Source: Platanthera guangdongensis (taxonomy: Eukaryota; Streptophyta; Magnoliopsida; Asparagales; Orchidaceae). From it: a DNA stretch of 64,000 bases. Shown here in pieces: positions 33,400-45,075 of this stretch. Position numbers and translations under genes: made by a program. Location of the stretch: assembly GCA_039583875.1 (NCBI GenBank), contig CM077159.1:106169295-106233294 (forward strand), given 5' to 3'. The notes under the pieces were generated by a model. That model had not been told where the DNA came from. It did not search any database and saw only the letters and a program-made list of their open reading frames with translations. How positions within the stretch are numbered: the stretch's first letter is position 1; each line of letters begins with the position of its first letter.

Positions 33400-35376
33400 T
33401 GTAACGCCTCTACACGTCACATGGAATACAACGGTGGGTCCGGCTAGGGCCCCACGTCATACTTCACAGACAAGCGGCGGAATTACGTGTAGAAATCAAA
33501 ATCTACTCGTACCCTAACTCAAACCATTCTAGCGCAACATTTTATGTTAGATAAACTCAGCTCAATGAATGTCCACTAATATATAAACTCCACATTTATA
33601 TATCAAAATCAGGAATGTATACAACACACACACATATGGCCTTAAGGCCTTATATGTTCCTCTTTACAAATGTACAGTTGCATATATCGGCACGCAGGCT
33701 GGCGACACATTAAATCCAAACACGCTTTCTTCGCACGACCATCAAGGGCCTTTAGCAGCAAGCCTCCATTCCGCTCAATTCAATTCAATCATCAACACCT
33801 ACAATTAGATATCCACCCAAGAGCGGTAAACAAAGTAACGGTCAACATTAGCTGACCAATTATAACGACACTACCCCTTACCCGGGGCAGTGGTTCCTTC
33901 CCTGTATGCATTGCCATCACAAGTTATCAATCTACCAATGACAACCACATCACAAATGCCGGTATCCACCAGACGCTCTGTACACTCAGGGCACCTTATT
34001 GGTGTAACAGATGTCCCAGTCATACCCCATCAATCTGAGGTTCTTCACTTATTGGTTGGGCGGTTCAATCATAGTTCACCAATCCCGCGGGCTGGCGACA
34101 TTCCATCCATACCATTCAGAGGTACTACCTCACAGCATCCACAAACATAACTAGAGCATATCGACCCCCCCTAGTGGTGTAGCAAGCCGGTTTTATCGAT
34201 GCTCCCCAGGCATTACCACCAATCGACCCCTCAACCTATTCCCGATCGACCCACCCTTGTTGTGTAGCAAGCCGGGTTTAACTCGGCTCCCCAGGCATTG
34301 CCACCAATCGACCCCTCATCTATCTAGATCAACCAACCTTAGTGGTGTAGTAGGCTGGGTTTATCCCGCGCTCCCCAGGCGTGCTACCAATTCACATCTC
34401 ATCACAACCAGGAGCTTACTCAAAGCATCCATACATCCATAAGCAACATCCATACATACATCTATACATCCATCTAACAAAGCCTATGCCTTACGCCACA
34501 TTTACATCTCTAGATGCAGATTCAACCAAGGAATCACTTACGATATGGAGGATTCCATGCATGTGCATAAAGAAAGGATTTCGATGTCCAAGAAGGAGAT
34601 CGTTACCCTTGAAGATCGTTTCGGAGCCATGACCTAGCCGAATGGAAATCACCGCCTCGACCTTGCCTTCACGAATCCGATCTCGGATCTTCGCTCCGCA
34701 CTCTGCAGCTCCTCTAGCAGCTGGCTTTCTCCTTCCTCCTTTCCTTCCCTTGCCCTCTTTCTTTCTCTCTCTTAAGAGAAGAAGAAGAATGAAAATGAGG
34801 GAATAATTCCTCATTCTCGGCCTTATATCCACAGGGAAGAAGCCTGGCCCTTGGATCTAGGATAAGGAAAACAAACGGCTCAGATTTTCCCAAAAATAGG
34901 CTGAACACGGCCTGACATGCCCTGTGACACGCCCGTGTCACAGGCTGTGTCACTTAAGCAGTAGGCAACCGAATCAAATCCAACCAGTACATGACCGTGT
35001 GACACGGCCGTGTCACACCCTACACGTCTGTGTCATGCCCGACACGCCCATGTCTAGTAGTCATGTACTTCACACAGCACAATCTCCACTTCACCCGAGC
35101 GGGACACGACCATGGGACACGCCCGTGTTCCAAGCCATGTACCCCAGGACACACCCGTGTCCACCAGTATACGCAGTCTCGCCTAAAACCCACAAAGGAC
35201 ATGCCCTATGACACGCCCGTGTCACCGGCCGTGTACCCTGAACTCGACAATCGTCGACCAAATTCGTCGACCACACATTCAACTCCTCAACCCGAGCATG
35301 ACACGCCCTGGGACACGCCCGGGTCCCAGGCCGTGTCACCCAATCCTGAACCCAAAGTGGGATTTGGGGTGTTACA
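33400..35376 (-). mobile_element. Element H 3' LTR (Ty3/gypsy, minus orientation)
   Basis: On the + strand it runs from TGTAACGCCTC to GGGGTGTTACA. The next + bases (ACCCTCCCCTCCTTC, then TTTCGTCCCCGAAATTT) are the reverse complement of a polypurine tract and the GGGGACGAAA motif found just before chromovirus 3' LTRs, so it reads right to left. It contains GACACGCCCGTGTC palindromes (about 34925-35330) and a three-copy CCCAGGCATTGCCACC-type repeat near 34200-34385. Repeated TGTAGCAAGCCGG words lie in the same stretch. It is related to E1 and to C's LTR. ORFs on either strand are by-products. Confidence 0.85.
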
Positions 35377-35669
35377 ACCCTCCCCTCCTTCAAAAAAATT
35401 TCGTCCCCGAAATTTGACTCAGCGACCACCAGCAACATACCACTCACGTTTCACCATACATAACCGCGCACTCAAATAAGGCGAGCCGGGTTAAAGTTCA
35501 GAGGTCGTACCCCAAGGCATCGCACAAACCAAACAACACATGCAGCACATACACACGCACACTTATCTCCTTGGGTACACAACCATCCACAATATTATCT
35601 AATGCGATAGATCCAACAAAACACATCATATATATAGCCACCATGACTGCATCAGGACTGCACCGTTTC
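35377..35669 (-). other. Element H internal sequence next to its 3' LTR
   Basis: Read on the minus strand, this is the 3' UTR of H, ending with a polypurine tract. No coding domain is seen. C interrupts it at the duplication GTTTC (35665-35669). Confidence 0.7.
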
Positions 35670-38194
35670 TGTAACAGCCTGATTTTCTCAACAGGTAATT
35701 TTTGGGTGACACGGCCTGGGACATGGGCGTGTCCCAGGGCGTGTCAAGCTGGAGTCGAAGATTTGGACGTGAGGTCGACGAAATTTGGAGTTGACGGTCG
35801 TCGAACAACAGACACGGCCTGAGACACGGGCGTGTCTCAGGGCGTGTCGACGATCGGCCTGGGTGTCGACGTTTTTTCGCTCGACGATGTGTCGAGAGGG
35901 GGCACATGGCCAAGGACACGGGCTTGTCCGAAGCTGTGTCGTGTGCTCGACGACTTTTGCTCGACGATCGTCGAGTGTCGGGATGTAGGCGTCGAGTGTC
36001 GAGGAGTTGCACACGGCCTGTGACACGGGCGTGTCACAGGGCGTGTCAATTCGGGTCGACAAACTCAGACCGATGAAAAGTTTCGACAGCGGGCGTCTTC
36101 TTGCTGTGTGTTGGCACACGGCCTGGGAGACGGGTGTGTCACAGGCTGTGTGAAGTCTCGGGTTGGTCTGGGATTATTTTCGCCAATGAACACGGCCACG
36201 GACACGAGCGTGTCTGAAGGCGTGTTGGGTGACACGGCCCATGACACGGGCGTGTCCCGTGGGCGTGTCACTGGTTTGGATAAGTCGGTTGACCTCCGCT
36301 TGAGGCACACGGCCTGGGACACGGGCGTGTCACAGGCCGTGTCAGGTCAAATTCTGCTTTTCTGGCATTTTTGTGGCCGTCCATTCCTTCAGCCTGGATC
36401 CAAAGGCTGAGCTTCTTTCCTCTTTTCCTAAAGGCCGAAAACTGAGAACTTATTCTCATTTTACTTAGCTTTCATCTTTTTACAAGTTAAAGAGAGAAAG
36501 GGAGAGGAAGAAGAAGGAAGAAGAGGAAGGGCTGCTGCTGGTGGTGCTGCGGTTTACCGACAAGAGAACCGAAGCCGGCGTTGCGGAGGAAAAGCTCTTG
36601 TGGTCCATTCAAGCTAGCTTTGCGTTCATGGCACCGAAGCGGTCGTCAAGGGTAACGACTTTTCTTCCTAGCCATGTGAAGGCTTCCTTTTGGCATATAT
36701 TTGTGATTCCCCCACCAAGAGGTGGCTGAGTTTGGGAGTCTTTGGGTGGATTCATGAAAGCCCTTTGTTGGCATATAGATCCGGAAATGGAGTACGGAAT
36801 AGACATGATGTGTGAAGCCCATCTAGACAGGTTGGTCTGGATTGGTGATGTTGCATATGAACCGGAGAAGACTCCGTGCTAAACGTGTAGTTTAAGGAGT
36901 CAACGGGTTATGCCTGCGAAAAGGAGTAGCAGGAAGTACTGGAGTGGTAGTCCAGGAAAATATCCGTGTTATGTTTGTGGGTCCAACCTGTGAATGAGGC
37001 ACAGGAAGTACTGGTGTGACTAGGAAAGGCCCTTTTGTGATTCTTGATGTCGTAGGGTGTCCACCTGTGAAGCGAGTAACAGGAAGTACTGGCATGGTAG
37101 CTAGGAAAGACCCCTAACATTTGTGATTTTGCGGTGTCCACCTGTGAAGAGAGTAACAGGAAGTACTGGGATGCCCAGGAAAGACCCGCTGTTGTGATAA
37201 GGAAATGGGTATAGAGAAATACCCAGGCTGTGTGCCAAGAACAGGATTGGTGAGACAGACCCGCGCCTTTGATTAAGCCATGAGTACGTTGTACTCGGAG
37301 AAGGCAAGGCGATTTGAGCAACGGGGGTTGGAGGATCCGACATGCGCTATGTCCGTCCGACGTGAGACCAAAAGGTACGGTCTGTTGGAGCGCATATCAA
37401 GAGTCTTCGGCCTGTGCGCCATGACACAATGGGGGCTACGGGCCATCCCGGTGTAGGAAGACTAACTCCGGCTGCACGTCATGGAGTAAATGCTCAAGAG
37501 ATTTACCGTTGGGTTATGACCCTGATACGGTGGTGAGCAAGAGTTTTGCCAGAACACCAAGAATGTGCCCTGAGTGCACGGACTGTTGGGCCGGGTGATG
37601 AACGGTTGTGATGTCTTGTGTGTGTGAAAGCACATTTTAATGAGATATATTGTCATACTGTGATATGATATGCCTGCAGGGAAGATTACCGCTGCCCCGA
37701 GAAAAGGGGTAGGGTCGTTATAATTTTTTCAGCTGAACGCTGACCGTTGCTTTTGTTTGCCACCGTTGGGTGGATTGTCCCTGTACAGGTGCTGGAGAGC
37801 TGAGCGGGACGCATAAAGGTTGATGTCCCTGCTGCTGTTGCTAGCCCTCGAAGGCTATATGTGTTGCTTGTTGTGTGTTTTCCTTTATTGTGGCTGGCCT
37901 GCGCGCCAATGTTAAAGCCACTGTGTGAAAGCCATGTAAGGCCATAAGGCCATCTTTTGTACTCTTGTAAGACATTCCTATGGATGATATATACAACGTG
38001 GGTTGTGTTATATGTTGGACATTCACTGGTGGAGTTCAAGTTGTAGTGTAGGCTTCCGCTAAAATGCTTTGTGATAGGTGCGATGCGTTACTCTGGTATC
38101 ATCTTGTACCTTCACCGCCTGTTTTGTGATATATATTGTGGGGCCCCGGCCGGACCTTCTAGAATATACCATATGAACGGATGGGGTTGTTACA
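35670..38194 (+). mobile_element. Element C 5' LTR
   Basis: The first 700 bp hold a palindrome array (35700-36345). A run of related segments with CAGGAAGTACTGG follows (about 36930-37170, four copies, each with the palindrome AGTACT). I could not pick out a clear TATA box. TTTTTGGTATCGG follows the LTR end and is a weak primer site match. Confidence 0.93.
35700..36345 (+). repeat. GACAC-GGG-CGTGTC hairpin array in element C 5' LTR
   Basis: Many palindromes share the core GACACGGGCGTGTC. The best is 36307-36342: 36 nt in which all but the central pair and one other pair are complementary, with outer arms ACACGGCCTG and CAGGCCGTGT. Three 22-nt copies at 35716-35737, 35819-35840 and 36018-36039 differ at position 4 and position 19 as G/C, A/T and T/A, so pairing is kept. 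A perfect 16-nt palindrome CTCGACGATCGTCGAG is at 35960-35975. Confidence 0.92.
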
Positions 38195-38413
38195 TTTTTG
38201 GTATCGGTTGTTTTGGTCTTTCCCTCTCGAAGTCGTGGTCGACTTCTTTTGTGGGGTGGCGAGCACGCGTTTGTGCAAACCAAAGTCTACGAATGAACTC
38301 CTGAATGTCCATAATAGGAATGCAAATTTGTGTGTTTGAGGAACCTGTGTGTTTTTATTTTGTGTTTATTGCTTATGTACGACCGCTCATGTGTGTGTCT
38401 TGTCCACCTTTAG

Positions 38414-39562
38414 GTGACACGAAGTGGAGCTGGGCCGTCTGAGCCCCAGCATTCTGATGAATGTACGGCACCAGCCGCGGTGCCGACACCTCCACCGTCT
38501 GCGGAACATGTGCGTTTAGTTGTGGAGGCATTATTTACCATGATCCAAGGACAACCACTGAGGCAGGAACAGGCGGCTGTGAGGCCAGAACAGGTGGCGG
38601 CAAGGCCTGAACCTGTAGTGGATGTGGCTCCTCGAGCGGCTGAGAAGCAGCTAACGCGGTTTATGAGTTTCCATCCGCCTACGTTCTCGGGAGCGGGAAC
38701 TCCGAAGCAGGCTGAGGATTGGCTATTGCGCGTCAAGCGAGTGATGACGACGATTGGAACGGTGGAGCATCAGAAAGTTACCTTAGTTACCTTCTTGCTT
38801 GAAGGAGAAGCTCGATTGTGGTGGGATGAGATGGAGTTGCATCACTTGGCGGGTCGTCCTTTAACACAAGTATCGATGGAAGAATTCTCCCGACTCTTCC
38901 TAGCAAAGCACCTTCCTGCGGCTCAGCGGATAGCCATGGAAAATGAATTCCAACGGTTGACACAAGGTGATGGCAGTTTTGATGCGTACCTGCATAAACA
39001 TACTCGCTTGGGGAGGTATGCAGGTTCTATTTTTGCTGATGAGCAGAGGAAGACCAATCAGTTCTATGAAGGACTGAGGGATGAGCTGAGGTTCCTTGTG
39101 TCAAGTTCGGTGAACCAAGGTTTCCAAGCATTGGTTAACACTGTGAGCGCGTTGGAAAAGGATATGTAAAGGGTGCAGGGGAAGAGAGCATTGGCTGTGA
39201 CGCAACCGGAGTGGAAGGCGCCCCGATCTGGGAAACCATTTTATAAAAAGAGATGGGGCAAGAAGTCCAAGACAAGTGGACAAGCTCCTTCATCAGTTGC
39301 AACGGGAGCAACGTCAGGGGCTACCTCCAAGCCAGATACTCATATCTGCTTCAATTGTGGCCGGATGGGGCATATTGCGCGAGATTGTCGGATGCCGCCA
39401 AAGAGTGAAAAGAAGGCGGGAGCATCTTATGCGGAAAAAGGAAAGGCGGTGGTGGATTCCTCTGCCTCGCAGGTGCAACCCCGGATCTACAAACTTGGCC
39501 TACAGGAGGCCATCAAGCAGAGTGACGTGGTCACAGGTATGAGTTTAGTTTTGCATATGTGA
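38414..39562 (+). pseudogene. gag: Element C gag (start lost, one stop)
   Basis: The frame opens just after a TAG with GTG at the position expected for the start (then TRSGAGPSEPQHSDE), so the ATG was probably lost. The gag core is readable: FMSFHPPTFSGAGTPKQAEDW, ARLWWDEMELHHLAGRP, FSRLFLAKHLPAAQR, FQRLTQGDGSFDAYL. One TAA (39167-39169) splits it. The second part has a CCHC knuckle CFNCGRMGHIARDC near 39350 and ends at 39562. Confidence 0.9.
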
Positions 39563-41874
39563 TTGTTTGTATGCTTTGTTTAGTCTATCTATGTTTGCGG
39601 TTTGTGTGTGACATGTTTGTCACAGGCTTTGTGATGATTCGGGACAAGCTGGCGCGAGCACTGTTTGATACGGGTGCATCGCATTCTTTTCTTTCTAGCG
39701 AGTTTATAACGCGGCTTGGGATACCCAGTCGTGCAAAGACAGATAGCATCAGAGTGGTGTTGCCAAATGGCTGTTGGATGCTTGCGGATCAATCTTACGA
39801 TGTGGCGGTTCAAATTGGAAGTCGGGATTTCAGTTTGCCTGCATCTGTTTTACCAATATCGGAATTCGACGTGATTTTTGGGATGGATTGGCTTGCGGGG
39901 CAGCATGCTATGATTGATTGACAGTCCAAAGAAATCACATTGGGCCAGAATACCGAACATGAGACAAAGTTCGCGGGTATGCGAGGAGTATGCGGGGCAT
40001 TGATGTCTGCACTCCAGGTAGTCAAAGCTGTTCGGAAGGGTGCAGAGTGTTACTTCGCACTGATTCAGGCGGTTGAGCCTAAGGCCAGTGTGTGCGAGGT
40101 TCCGATTGTGGCAGAATTTACAGATGTGTTTCTCACGGATCTCCCTAGGCTACCACCCCAGCGGGAGATTGACTTCACGATCGAGTTGGTGCCAGGTGCG
40201 AAGCCTGTGGCCCGCTCGCCATATCGCGTCGTGCCAAAAGAGATGGCTGAGTTGAAGGTCCAATTACAAGAAATGCTAGAGCAAGGTTATATACGCCCAA
40301 GCATGTCACCTTGGAGCGCGCCTGTGCTTTTTGTAAAGAAGAAAGACGGTGGGTTGCGGTTGTGTATCGATTACCGTGAACTGAATAAGCTGACCGAGAA
40401 GAATAAGTATCTGATACCCCAGATTGATGAGTTATTCGATCAGCTGGTGGGCTCGACCGTCTATTCGAAGTTGGACCTGAAGTCTGGGTATTACCAGTTG
40501 CGAATTCGGGAAGGTGACATTCCCAAAACCGCATTTGGAACGCGTTATGGGCACTATGAGTTCACAGTCATGCCATTTGGACTGTGTAATGCGCCCGCGG
40601 TGTTTATGGATCTGATGCACCGTATTTTTCGCGAGTACCTAGATCTATTTATGATCGTGTTCATTGATGACATCCTGGTGTACTCGAAGTCAAAAGCTGA
40701 GCATGAGATTCACTTGCGGTTGGTGTTGAACACGTTGAGGCAAAATCAACTCTATGCCAAGTTCTCGAAGTGCGAGTTTTGTCTATCGTCGGTGGCATTT
40801 TTGGGCCATGTTGTGAGTGTAGCGGGCATTGCAGTGGATCCAGCGAAGATAAGGGCCATACAGGAGTGGCCAATGTTGTCTTCCGTGCCCGAGGTCAGAA
40901 GTTTCCTTGGACTTGCGGGCTACTATAGAAGATTTGTGGAAAACTTCTCGTGGGTCGCTTTGCCGCTAACCACACTGATGCGAAAAGATCAGAAGTTCGT
41001 TTGAACGCCAGAGTGCGCATGAGCTTTTGAAGAGCTGAAGATTCGGTTGACCACGGCGTCGGTGTTGTCTTCGCCACGTGGAACCGATGGATTTGTGATT
41101 TATAGTGATGTCTCAGGGAGCGGCTTAGGCTGCGTTCTTCTGCAAAATGGAAAGGTTATTGCTTATGGCTCACGCCAGCTAAAGGTGCACGAGCGAAATT
41201 ATCCCATCCATGACTTGGAACTAGCGGCGGTGACTTTTGCACTCAAGTTGTGGCGACACTACCTTTATGGAGTGAAGGTGGAGATCTATACAGATCATTA
41301 GAGGCTAAAGTACCTATTGGAGCAGAAGGACTTGAATATGCGACAACGAAGGTGGTTGGAGTTCCTTGGGGACTATACTTTTGAGATTCACTACACGCCC
41401 GGTAAGGGGAATGTTGTCGCGGATGCCTTAAGTCGGCGGGTTCCGGCTATAGCAAATTGGTTACAAAGGCATGATGAACGTCTTATCCAGGAATTGGAAG
41501 CATTAGAGATTTATTGTGTTGACAAGAATTCCACTGCCACTGCATGTTTGAACTGGACCGAGGTGCAATGTGACCTTGCGGACCGAGTTCGACGGGCAAC
41601 GGAGTTGGATGAAGATCTCTTACGCTATGTGAATGAAGGGCCAGATGGCAAATTCACCTGGAATGACGGTCTTTTGCGAAAAGAGGGTCGTTTGTGCGTC
41701 CCGAATGTGGGAAAATTGAGGGAAGAACTGATGTATGAAGCGCATTATACAAAGTATTCCATTCACCCAGGGAGCACGAAGATGTTCAACGATATGAAGA
41801 AGCTATTCTGGTGGCAGGGCTCAATAAAGATGTTGCCCTTTATGTATCCAAATGCCAAACATGTGCGATGGTGA
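39559..41874 (+). pseudogene. pol: Element C protease, RT, RNase H and integrase zinc finger (stops inside)
   Basis: It is in one frame throughout. Protease is LFDTGASHSF (near 39661) and ends FGMDWL. RT has [43 protein letters not shown] and the FIDDILVYS catalytic motif near 40660. RNase H begins near 41085 ([16 protein letters not shown]) and ends DALSRR. Stops are seen at 39919-39921, 41002-41004, just after it near 41020, and at 41299-41301 in the TDH motif. The frame is then lost near 41820-41830 in the H2C2 zinc finger (HYTKYSIHPG), and the rest of that finger (SKCQTC) is in the next frame. Confidence 0.92.
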
Positions 41875-41948
41875 AGGCAGAATGCCAAAAGCCGGGCGGT
41901 TATTTGAAGTCACTGCCGATCCCAGAGTGAAAATTTGATGATATTTCC

Positions 41949-42989
41949 ATGGATTTTGTGCCCGGGTTGTCGAGATCGCAGCGAGGAAATGATTCCATTT
42001 GGGTAATTGTTGACCGGCTAACTAAAGTGACACATTTTCTCCCAAACAGGCGGGATGAGTCAGTTGAAAGTTTGGCAAAGTTATATGTTGACCAGATTGT
42101 GCGGCTTCACGGTGTTCCTCAGAGCATCGTAAGTGATCGAGATGGGCGATTCACGTCAAATGATTGGAGGCTAGTTCACCGACTGTTGGGAACGAAGTTG
42201 ACTTTCACTACGGCCTTTCATCCCCAAACGGATGGCCAAACTGAACGTACCAACAGAACAATGGAGGACATGCTCCGAATGTGCGCCCTTGATTTCGGAA
42301 AGAGATGGGAAGATCATCTCTATATGGTAGAGTTTGCATATAATAACAGCTACCAGACGAGCATTGGGATGGCACCATATGAAGCTCTATATGGCAGGAA
42401 GTGTCGTACTCCCTTAGCTTGGGTAGAAGCAGGAGAAGCTCGGGTTTTTAAACCAAATGAGGTTGATGAAGCAAACTCAACCATACGGACTATTCGAGAG
42501 AGATTGCTTATTGCTCAAGATCGACAAGCGAAGTACTACAACGCCAAGCACCGGAACGTGGAATTTGCGGTTGGCGATTGGGTATACTTGAAGATCAAGC
42601 CATTCAAAGGTGTCTCCAGGATTCGACGATGGAAAAAGTTGAGTCCAAGATCTTTGGGTCCTTTTGAAGTGGTTGAGCGAGTTGGCGAAGCGGCTTATCT
42701 GCTAGCTCTGTCGGCAGACTTAGGTGGATTCCGTGATGTATTTCACATCTCGGTGCTTCGGAAGGCCGTGAAAGATCCAGCTCAAGTGATCGCGGATGAT
42801 CGGGTGCCGGTGGAGTATGGGTTAACAACGAGAGTTAGACCCCTTCAGATCGAAGATCGAGCCGAGAAACAGTTGCGGAATAAGACGGTCAGCATGGTGA
42901 AAGTCCGATGGGACAACTGCGGTCGTGAAGAACTGACATGGGAGCGAGAACAAACCATGCGAGAAGAGTTCCCCGAGCTGTTTTGGTAA
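41949..42989 (+). CDS. Element C integrase core and C-terminal domain
   Basis: The 346-residue open frame is [19 protein letters not shown], then SDRDGRF and [10 protein letters not shown]. All three catalytic acids are present. [38 protein letters not shown] and the end [18 protein letters not shown] follow. The frame extends upstream to about 41825, with one TGA at 41928-41930 (PE-stop-KFDD). The last 60 residues resemble a chromodomain of plant chromoviruses. The true N-terminus is within the polyprotein, so this start is only where the open frame begins. Confidence 0.9.
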   Translation: MDFVPGLSRSQRGNDSIWVIVDRLTKVTHFLPNRRDESVESLAKLYVDQIVRLHGVPQSIVSDRDGRFTSNDWRLVHRLLGTKLTFTTAFHPQTDGQTERTNRTMEDMLRMCALDFGKRWEDHLYMVEFAYNNSYQTSIGMAPYEALYGRKCRTPLAWVEAGEARVFKPNEVDEANSTIRTIRERLLIAQDRQAKYYNAKHRNVEFAVGDWVYLKIKPFKGVSRIRRWKKLSPRSLGPFEVVERVGEAAYLLALSADLGGFRDVFHISVLRKAVKDPAQVIADDRVPVEYGLTTRVRPLQIEDRAEKQLRNKTVSMVKVRWDNCGREELTWEREQTMREEFPELFW

Positions 42990-43053
42990 TCTGTGGAGAG
43001 TAGTGTGTTGTAACCGAAAAAGTTGAATGTTATAACATTTTTCTTGCTGGTTA
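42990..43053 (+). other. Element C 3' UTR before element D
   Basis: This short non-coding stretch ends at D's duplication GGTTA (43049-43053). It resumes at 49237-49299, where AGGAGGGGAGAAT is the polypurine tract. Confidence 0.75.
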
Positions 43054-44989
43054 TGTTGAATTCTGTGAAGTGAAAGTGGGTGAATGGAAGGCTTTTTAAA
43101 CCTATCCGCGCGGACTACGCGGACAAGGTTGGCGGACTGCTAGGTCGGCAGGGATGTTGCAGGCGGTTTGCTCTGTAGCGGCCTGGGCGGTCTGTTCGCG
43201 CGGACTACGCGGACAGCAGCAGCGGTCTGACAGCCCAGTGTATGCTGAGCAGGCGGTTGACTCCCAGGAAGTAACCGGGCGGATAGAAATGCTATCCGCG
43301 GAGTCCGGCATGAAGCGGACTGAAGAACTGGAGCTCGGCAGACCGGTTTGGCAGTTGCCTTGGTCTTGCTCTAGTGAAGCGACAAGTGGAAGTCGCGGAG
43401 ACCGCCGGTCAGTGCGGACAGAAACTGGAGGTCGCCCGGTATGGCGGGCTAGATCCAGTGTCCGCCAGTAAGTGCGGACTGGCCCTTGTGGCTAGTGGAC
43501 TGGACTTGGTGAGTTTTGGACCAAGTCCAGGATGGCTCAGTCCGGGGAGATCGCGTAGTGGAGCGCGGGCTGGTTTCTCAGTCCGCCAAGCATAGTAGAA
43601 GCGCTGTTGCCTTGTTTGCTAGCTTGGGGAAATGCGGACTGGAGAATTGCTTGTGCATAAGCATGCGGACTGGAGCCAGAGTCCGCTGAGTCCGGTATAG
43701 CCTTGTAATGAGGTTGACTCAGGGATGCGGACTGAGGCAGTCAGCAGGAATGCGGACTGGAGAAGTCTGCAGTGCATGCGGACTGGAGTCTGCTGTTAGC
43801 AGACTGCATTGGCGTGTCCGCTAAGTCCGGAGGTGCCTTGGAGGAGGCAATGGACTTGGGATATGCGGACGGAAGCAGGGTGTCCGCTGAGTCCGGCAGG
43901 TGCCTTGATGGCGAGGCTGCGGGCTCGGGGTTTGCGGGCTGATGCCTTGTCCGCAGATTGGCGGACACAGCTGTTGTGGAGTCCGGCTGTGGTGGTCCTG
44001 GCTTGGCCTCTGGCGGCAAGGCGGGCTGGATATTGGAGTCCGGCCTTGGAGAAGCTGGGGAGGACTGGCTATCTGCACAGGAGCGGCGAACTGGAATGTG
44101 TGTCCGCGGGCTGGCGGACAGACTAGTTCTTGCTGCAGGATGTGGCGGTGATCCTATCGTCTAGGGCGGTGACCATACTCATCATCGTTCCTATAAATAG
44201 GACCCATGTCACATCAGGAGTAACGAAACCTGGACCGAAGTAAGTGAACAGTAATTGAGCTCGCGTAAGTTGCTGCGGTCTGGACTTTGGTGTCCGCGCG
44301 GATAGAGAGTTGACCCGGTTGTGCTGTGCAGGTTGTGCGGATAGCGCTGGAAAGCCAGGACTTGGCTCTGATTGCGGTCAGGGACAGTGCGGACTCTGCG
44401 GTTAAGCAACAGGCGGTAAACAGCAAGTCGCGGATAGCGACCAGGCGGTCTCCTCTTTGGCAACTTGGTTCGGGGTTCAGGAAGTCGCCTGCTTCAGGCG
44501 GACTGTTCCATTCGGTGACGCAGCTTGTGCGGTCTGGCGGCTAGGCGACCTCGCGGTCAGGCGGCCTGCAGATCGGCGGTGAAGAGCTAAGCATTGGAAG
44601 AAGGGGTGAGTCCACGCGGCTTGGGTTGCGGTCTGGCGACCTTGCGGACTGAGCGGACTCCACAGCAGTAGGTCGGCGGCTTGTTGATTGAGTCCGTGCG
44701 GCTTGTTTTTTGTTCTTGTCTTTGTAACTGTCTCTGCTCTCCTGGTGTTGGGGTTTGGTGAAGCATGTCTCGCCATGTATGTCTCGCCTTGTAAAGAAGT
44801 TTGCTCTTGATCAATAAAAAAGCTTGTGCTGCATGTGTTGCTGGTTGTTACTGCTTTGTTGAGATAACCCCTGTTAACTCCACGATCCGAGAAAACTTTC
44901 AACAATATAAGTGGGCGTATCCTCCTCCGGTTTGTTGAATTTCAACAGGGTATCCAAGGGGGCGTCTGCGGTTTTGTTGAATTTTAACA
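43054..44989 (+). mobile_element. Element D 5' LTR
   Basis: It is 1,936 bp. GCGGACTGG...AGTCTGC and GCGGACT...AGTCCGC hairpins recur (for example near 43664-43687 and 43750-43795). TATAAATA is at 44192-44199, AATAAAAAAGC near 44814. It differs from the 3' copy by an 18-bp length difference near 43195-43225 and scattered substitutions. Confidence 0.93.
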
Positions 44990-45075
44990 TGGTATCAGAG
45001 CCAGGTTGTTTGAGTGGTCAAGCAGTGCTCAATGGAAGTAGTTGCTCGTCTGTAGAGGAAACCAGTGGTAGAACC

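Noticed and set aside
36892..38283. ORFs in C LTRs (also 50249-51898) and in E1 and H LTRs.
   Set aside because: They lie in LTR DNA, repeat between copies, and have no recognisable domain.
43102..44905. ORFs in D LTRs, most on the minus strand (also 47405-49152).
   Set aside because: They repeat in both LTR copies, have GCGGACT-driven composition and show no domain.
44911..45075. The D ORF extended upstream to 44911.
   Set aside because: That part covers the LTR end and the primer binding site. The ATG at 45076 starts the recognisable Gag sequence.
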